DNA of 5,747 nucleotides from Planctomycetota bacterium (GTDB lineage: Bacteria > Planctomycetota > Planctomycetia > Pirellulales > S012-138). Under the pieces are notes generated by a model, which was not told the DNA's origin, did not search any database, and saw only the letters and a list, made by a program, of their open reading frames with translations. The stretch is from contig JALSGI010000097.1 of NCBI GenBank assembly GCA_026982835.1, positions 1-5,747 of the forward strand, read 5' to 3'. Shown here in pieces: positions 4,599 through 5,747 of the stretch (position 1 is the stretch's first letter; each line of letters starts with the position of its first letter). The translations under genes were made by a program, and so were the position numbers.

Positions 4599-5141
4599 AT
4601 GAGCAAATTCGTCAAAGGGATCATCATCGAGTACCTGCGGCAGCAGTTCCAGGGCGTGGAGAACGCCCTGGTGGTGAACGTGCAGGGATTGAACGGTAAC
4701 CAGAGCTTCCAGTTGCGGCGGCGGCTGCGGGAGCGGGGCATCCGGCTGATGGTGGTGAAAAACTCCCTGGCCCGGCTCGCCACCCGCGACACCCCCCTGG
4801 GACCGCTGTTTGAGGACCTGGACGGCCCGGCCGCCGTGGTCTGGGGCGGAGAGGACATCGTCCAGATGGCCAAGACGGTGGTGGAGCTGGTGCAGGACAA
4901 GGAGGCGGGATTCGAGGCACTGGCCATCCGCCGCGGGATCGTCGATGGCACCGTGCTGGACGCGGCCGGGGTGGAGGAAGTGAGCCGCTGGCCCAGCCGG
5001 CAGGACCTGTTGGCCCAAATCGCCGGGCTGCTGCTGGCCCCCTATCGCCAGGTGGCCTCGTGCCTGCAAGGCCCGGCTGCCCAACTGGCTTCCTGCCTGG
5101 AGCAGCAATCCCAGGAGGATACCCGCAAGGAGGTCGCCTGA
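4599..5141 (+). CDS. rplJ: 50S ribosomal protein L10
   Basis: L10 anchors the L7/L12 dimers to the ribosome at the stalk base. The 180 aa are slightly longer than the usual 165-175. The N-terminal rRNA-binding domain includes ALVVNVQGLNGNQSFQLRRR and the hallmark VVKNSLARLA (52-61). The C-terminal helix that binds L7/L12 carries two copies of a short motif with an 11-residue period, QVASCL (151-156) and QLASCL (162-167), consistent with at least two dimer sites. Residues 168-180 form a polar tail. The start ATG 4599 has a modest AGG (4590-4592) 6 bases upstream. The gap to rplA is only 30 bases, too short for the well-known L10 leader, so classical leader control directly upstream is ruled out. 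rplL follows after 146 bases. Confidence 0.98.
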   Translation: MSKFVKGIIIEYLRQQFQGVENALVVNVQGLNGNQSFQLRRRLRERGIRLMVVKNSLARLATRDTPLGPLFEDLDGPAAVVWGGEDIVQMAKTVVELVQDKEAGFEALAIRRGIVDGTVLDAAGVEEVSRWPSRQDLLAQIAGLLLAPYRQVASCLQGPAAQLASCLEQQSQEDTRKEVA

Positions 5142-5146
5142 TCCCC

Positions 5147-5175
5147 TTTACAGCAAAAGACGGGTTCCCTATACT
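5147..5175 (+). promoter_or_regulatory. Strong sigma70-type promoter for rplL
   Basis: TTTACA (5147-5152) and TATACT (5170-5175) each match five of six consensus bases and are separated by exactly 17 bases. It begins 6 bases after the rplJ stop codon. Transcription would begin near 5181-5183, leaving a leader of about 105 bases before rplL. This is the best promoter match in the window. It would allow extra rplL mRNA, in line with several L7/L12 copies per ribosome. Confidence 0.7.
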
Positions 5176-5182
5176 GGGTTGT

Positions 5183-5287
5183 TTCGAGCACAAACCCAAG
5201 CGCAACGGCATTATCTGCTTCGCTTGAGGAGCTTTGGATTCCCAACCTGTTTCCTCGTATCGGTGTTGAAGCAAAGGGAAACTCACC
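5183..5287 (+). promoter_or_regulatory. Long leader of rplL with a possible hairpin
   Basis: This is the stretch between the predicted start site and rplL. CAAGCG (5197-5202) pairs with CGCTTG (5221-5226), and CC/GG can extend the stem past a bulged A (5195-5196 with 5228-5229). A ribosome site AAAGGGA (5273-5279) lies 8 bases before the ATG. The leader is much longer than those of rplK, rplA or rplJ, so post-transcriptional control is possible. I recognise no specific known motif. Confidence 0.4.
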
Positions 5288-5704
5288 ATGGCCGACGAAC
5301 AAGCCACTGTTGCGGTTTCGGAACAGATCAAGCAGATCGGCGACCAGATCGCCGGATTGACCCTCAAAGAGGCCAAGGAGCTGGTGGACTACCTGAAAGA
5401 GGCCTACGGGATCGAGCCGGCCGCCGGCGGGGCGGTGGTGATGCAGCAAGGCCCCGGCGACGGTGGTCAGGCCGAGGCGGTGGAGGAAAAGACCGAGTTC
5501 GACGTGGTGATCAAGGAGTTTGATCCCAAAAAGAAAGTGCCCGTGATCAAGGTGGTGCGAGCGGCCACAGGGCTTGGCCTGGTGGACGCCAAGAACCTGG
5601 TGGAAAAGACGCCCGCCAAGGTCAAGGAGGGCATTTCCAAAGAAGATGCCGAGAAGCTCAAAGCCGAGCTGGAAGAAGCCGGCGCCACGGTGGTGTTGGA
5701 GTAG
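5288..5704 (+). CDS. rplL: 50S ribosomal protein L7/L12
   Basis: L7/L12 is the multi-copy stalk protein that recruits EF-Tu, EF-G and other translational GTPases and stimulates their activity. The 138 aa exceed the usual 120-125. The N-terminal dimerisation domain (about 10-42) includes LTLKEAKELVDYLKEAYGI. A Gly, Ala and Gln-rich hinge covers about 43-66. The C-terminal factor-binding domain (about 67-138) has EKTEFDVVIKEF, VPVIKVVRAATGLGLVDAKNLVE (84-106) and the end LEEAGATVVLE. The extra length comes from a somewhat longer N-terminus and hinge. The ATG is supported by AAAGGGA 8 bases upstream. It appears to have its own promoter at 5147-5175 as well as read-through from rplJ. Confidence 0.99.
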   Translation: MADEQATVAVSEQIKQIGDQIAGLTLKEAKELVDYLKEAYGIEPAAGGAVVMQQGPGDGGQAEAVEEKTEFDVVIKEFDPKKKVPVIKVVRAATGLGLVDAKNLVEKTPAKVKEGISKEDAEKLKAELEEAGATVVLE

Positions 5705-5747
5705 TGTGGTCGCGGGTGGACGCGGCTTTCGGCCATTCTGTGACAAG
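5705..5747 (+). other. Intergenic end of window after rplL
   Basis: These 43 bases hold no gene start or terminator that I can support. GGC/GCC around TTTCG could form a 3-bp stem, which is not significant. In most bacteria rpoB comes next; that is an expectation, not seen here. Confidence 0.5.

Noticed and set aside
2469..5108. An 879-residue open frame on the minus strand across nusG to rplJ
   Set aside because: It is a shadow of four conserved ribosomal and transcription genes, with repetitive Leu, His and Gly-rich composition and no recognisable domain.

Overview
The window is a GC-rich (roughly 60-65% by eye) stretch of bacterial core chromosome carrying translation, secretion and transcription housekeeping genes, all on the + strand. 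The order is tRNA-Thr(UGU), tRNA-Tyr(GUA), tRNA-Gly(UCC), tRNA-Thr(GGU), tuf, tRNA-Trp(CCA), secE, nusG, rplK, rplA, rplJ, rplL. It stops just where rpoB would be expected. The protein sequences point to Planctomycetota, probably a Pirellulales-like lineage. EF-Tu has a switch I reading KTVTI instead of RGITI after a GGTVRDET stretch, NusG begins its core with WYVVKVQTNRED, and L11 reads TPAPPVGTALG; from memory these match planctomycete homologues. The lineage call is an inference and no search was run.

Region 1 to 500 is a cluster of four tRNA genes. It has the same isoacceptor order as thrU-tyrU-glyT-thrT upstream of tufB in Escherichia coli. None of the tRNA genes encodes the 3' CCA. A promoter-like element and a GC-rich hairpin lie just before the second tRNA-Thr. 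Region 556 to 1752 is tuf. A very stable 12-bp hairpin separates it from tRNA-Trp (1827 to 1900), and no rpmG is present there. A structured gap of about 155 bases then leads into secE and nusG (2056 to 3326). Region 3399 to 5704 holds rplK, rplA, rplJ and rplL. The rplJ-rplL gap of 146 bases carries the best promoter match in the window, TTTACA-17-TATACT.

Functionally the genes fit one growth-rate-linked unit. The tRNAs and EF-Tu deliver aminoacyl-tRNA. L11, L1, L10 and L7/L12 build the L1 stalk and the GTPase-associated stalk on which EF-Tu acts. SecE is part of the protein-export channel, and NusG couples RNA polymerase to the ribosome. The likely extra rplL promoter would suit the multi-copy stoichiometry of L7/L12.

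I found no mobile element, CRISPR array, defence system or unknown gene, and no previously undescribed system. What merits a second look is regulatory structure (hairpins just upstream of two tRNAs, the secE leader, the rplL promoter and long leader, the absence of room for a standard L10 leader) and lineage-type protein changes (EF-Tu switch I, L11 Thr26, the long NusG N-terminal extension).
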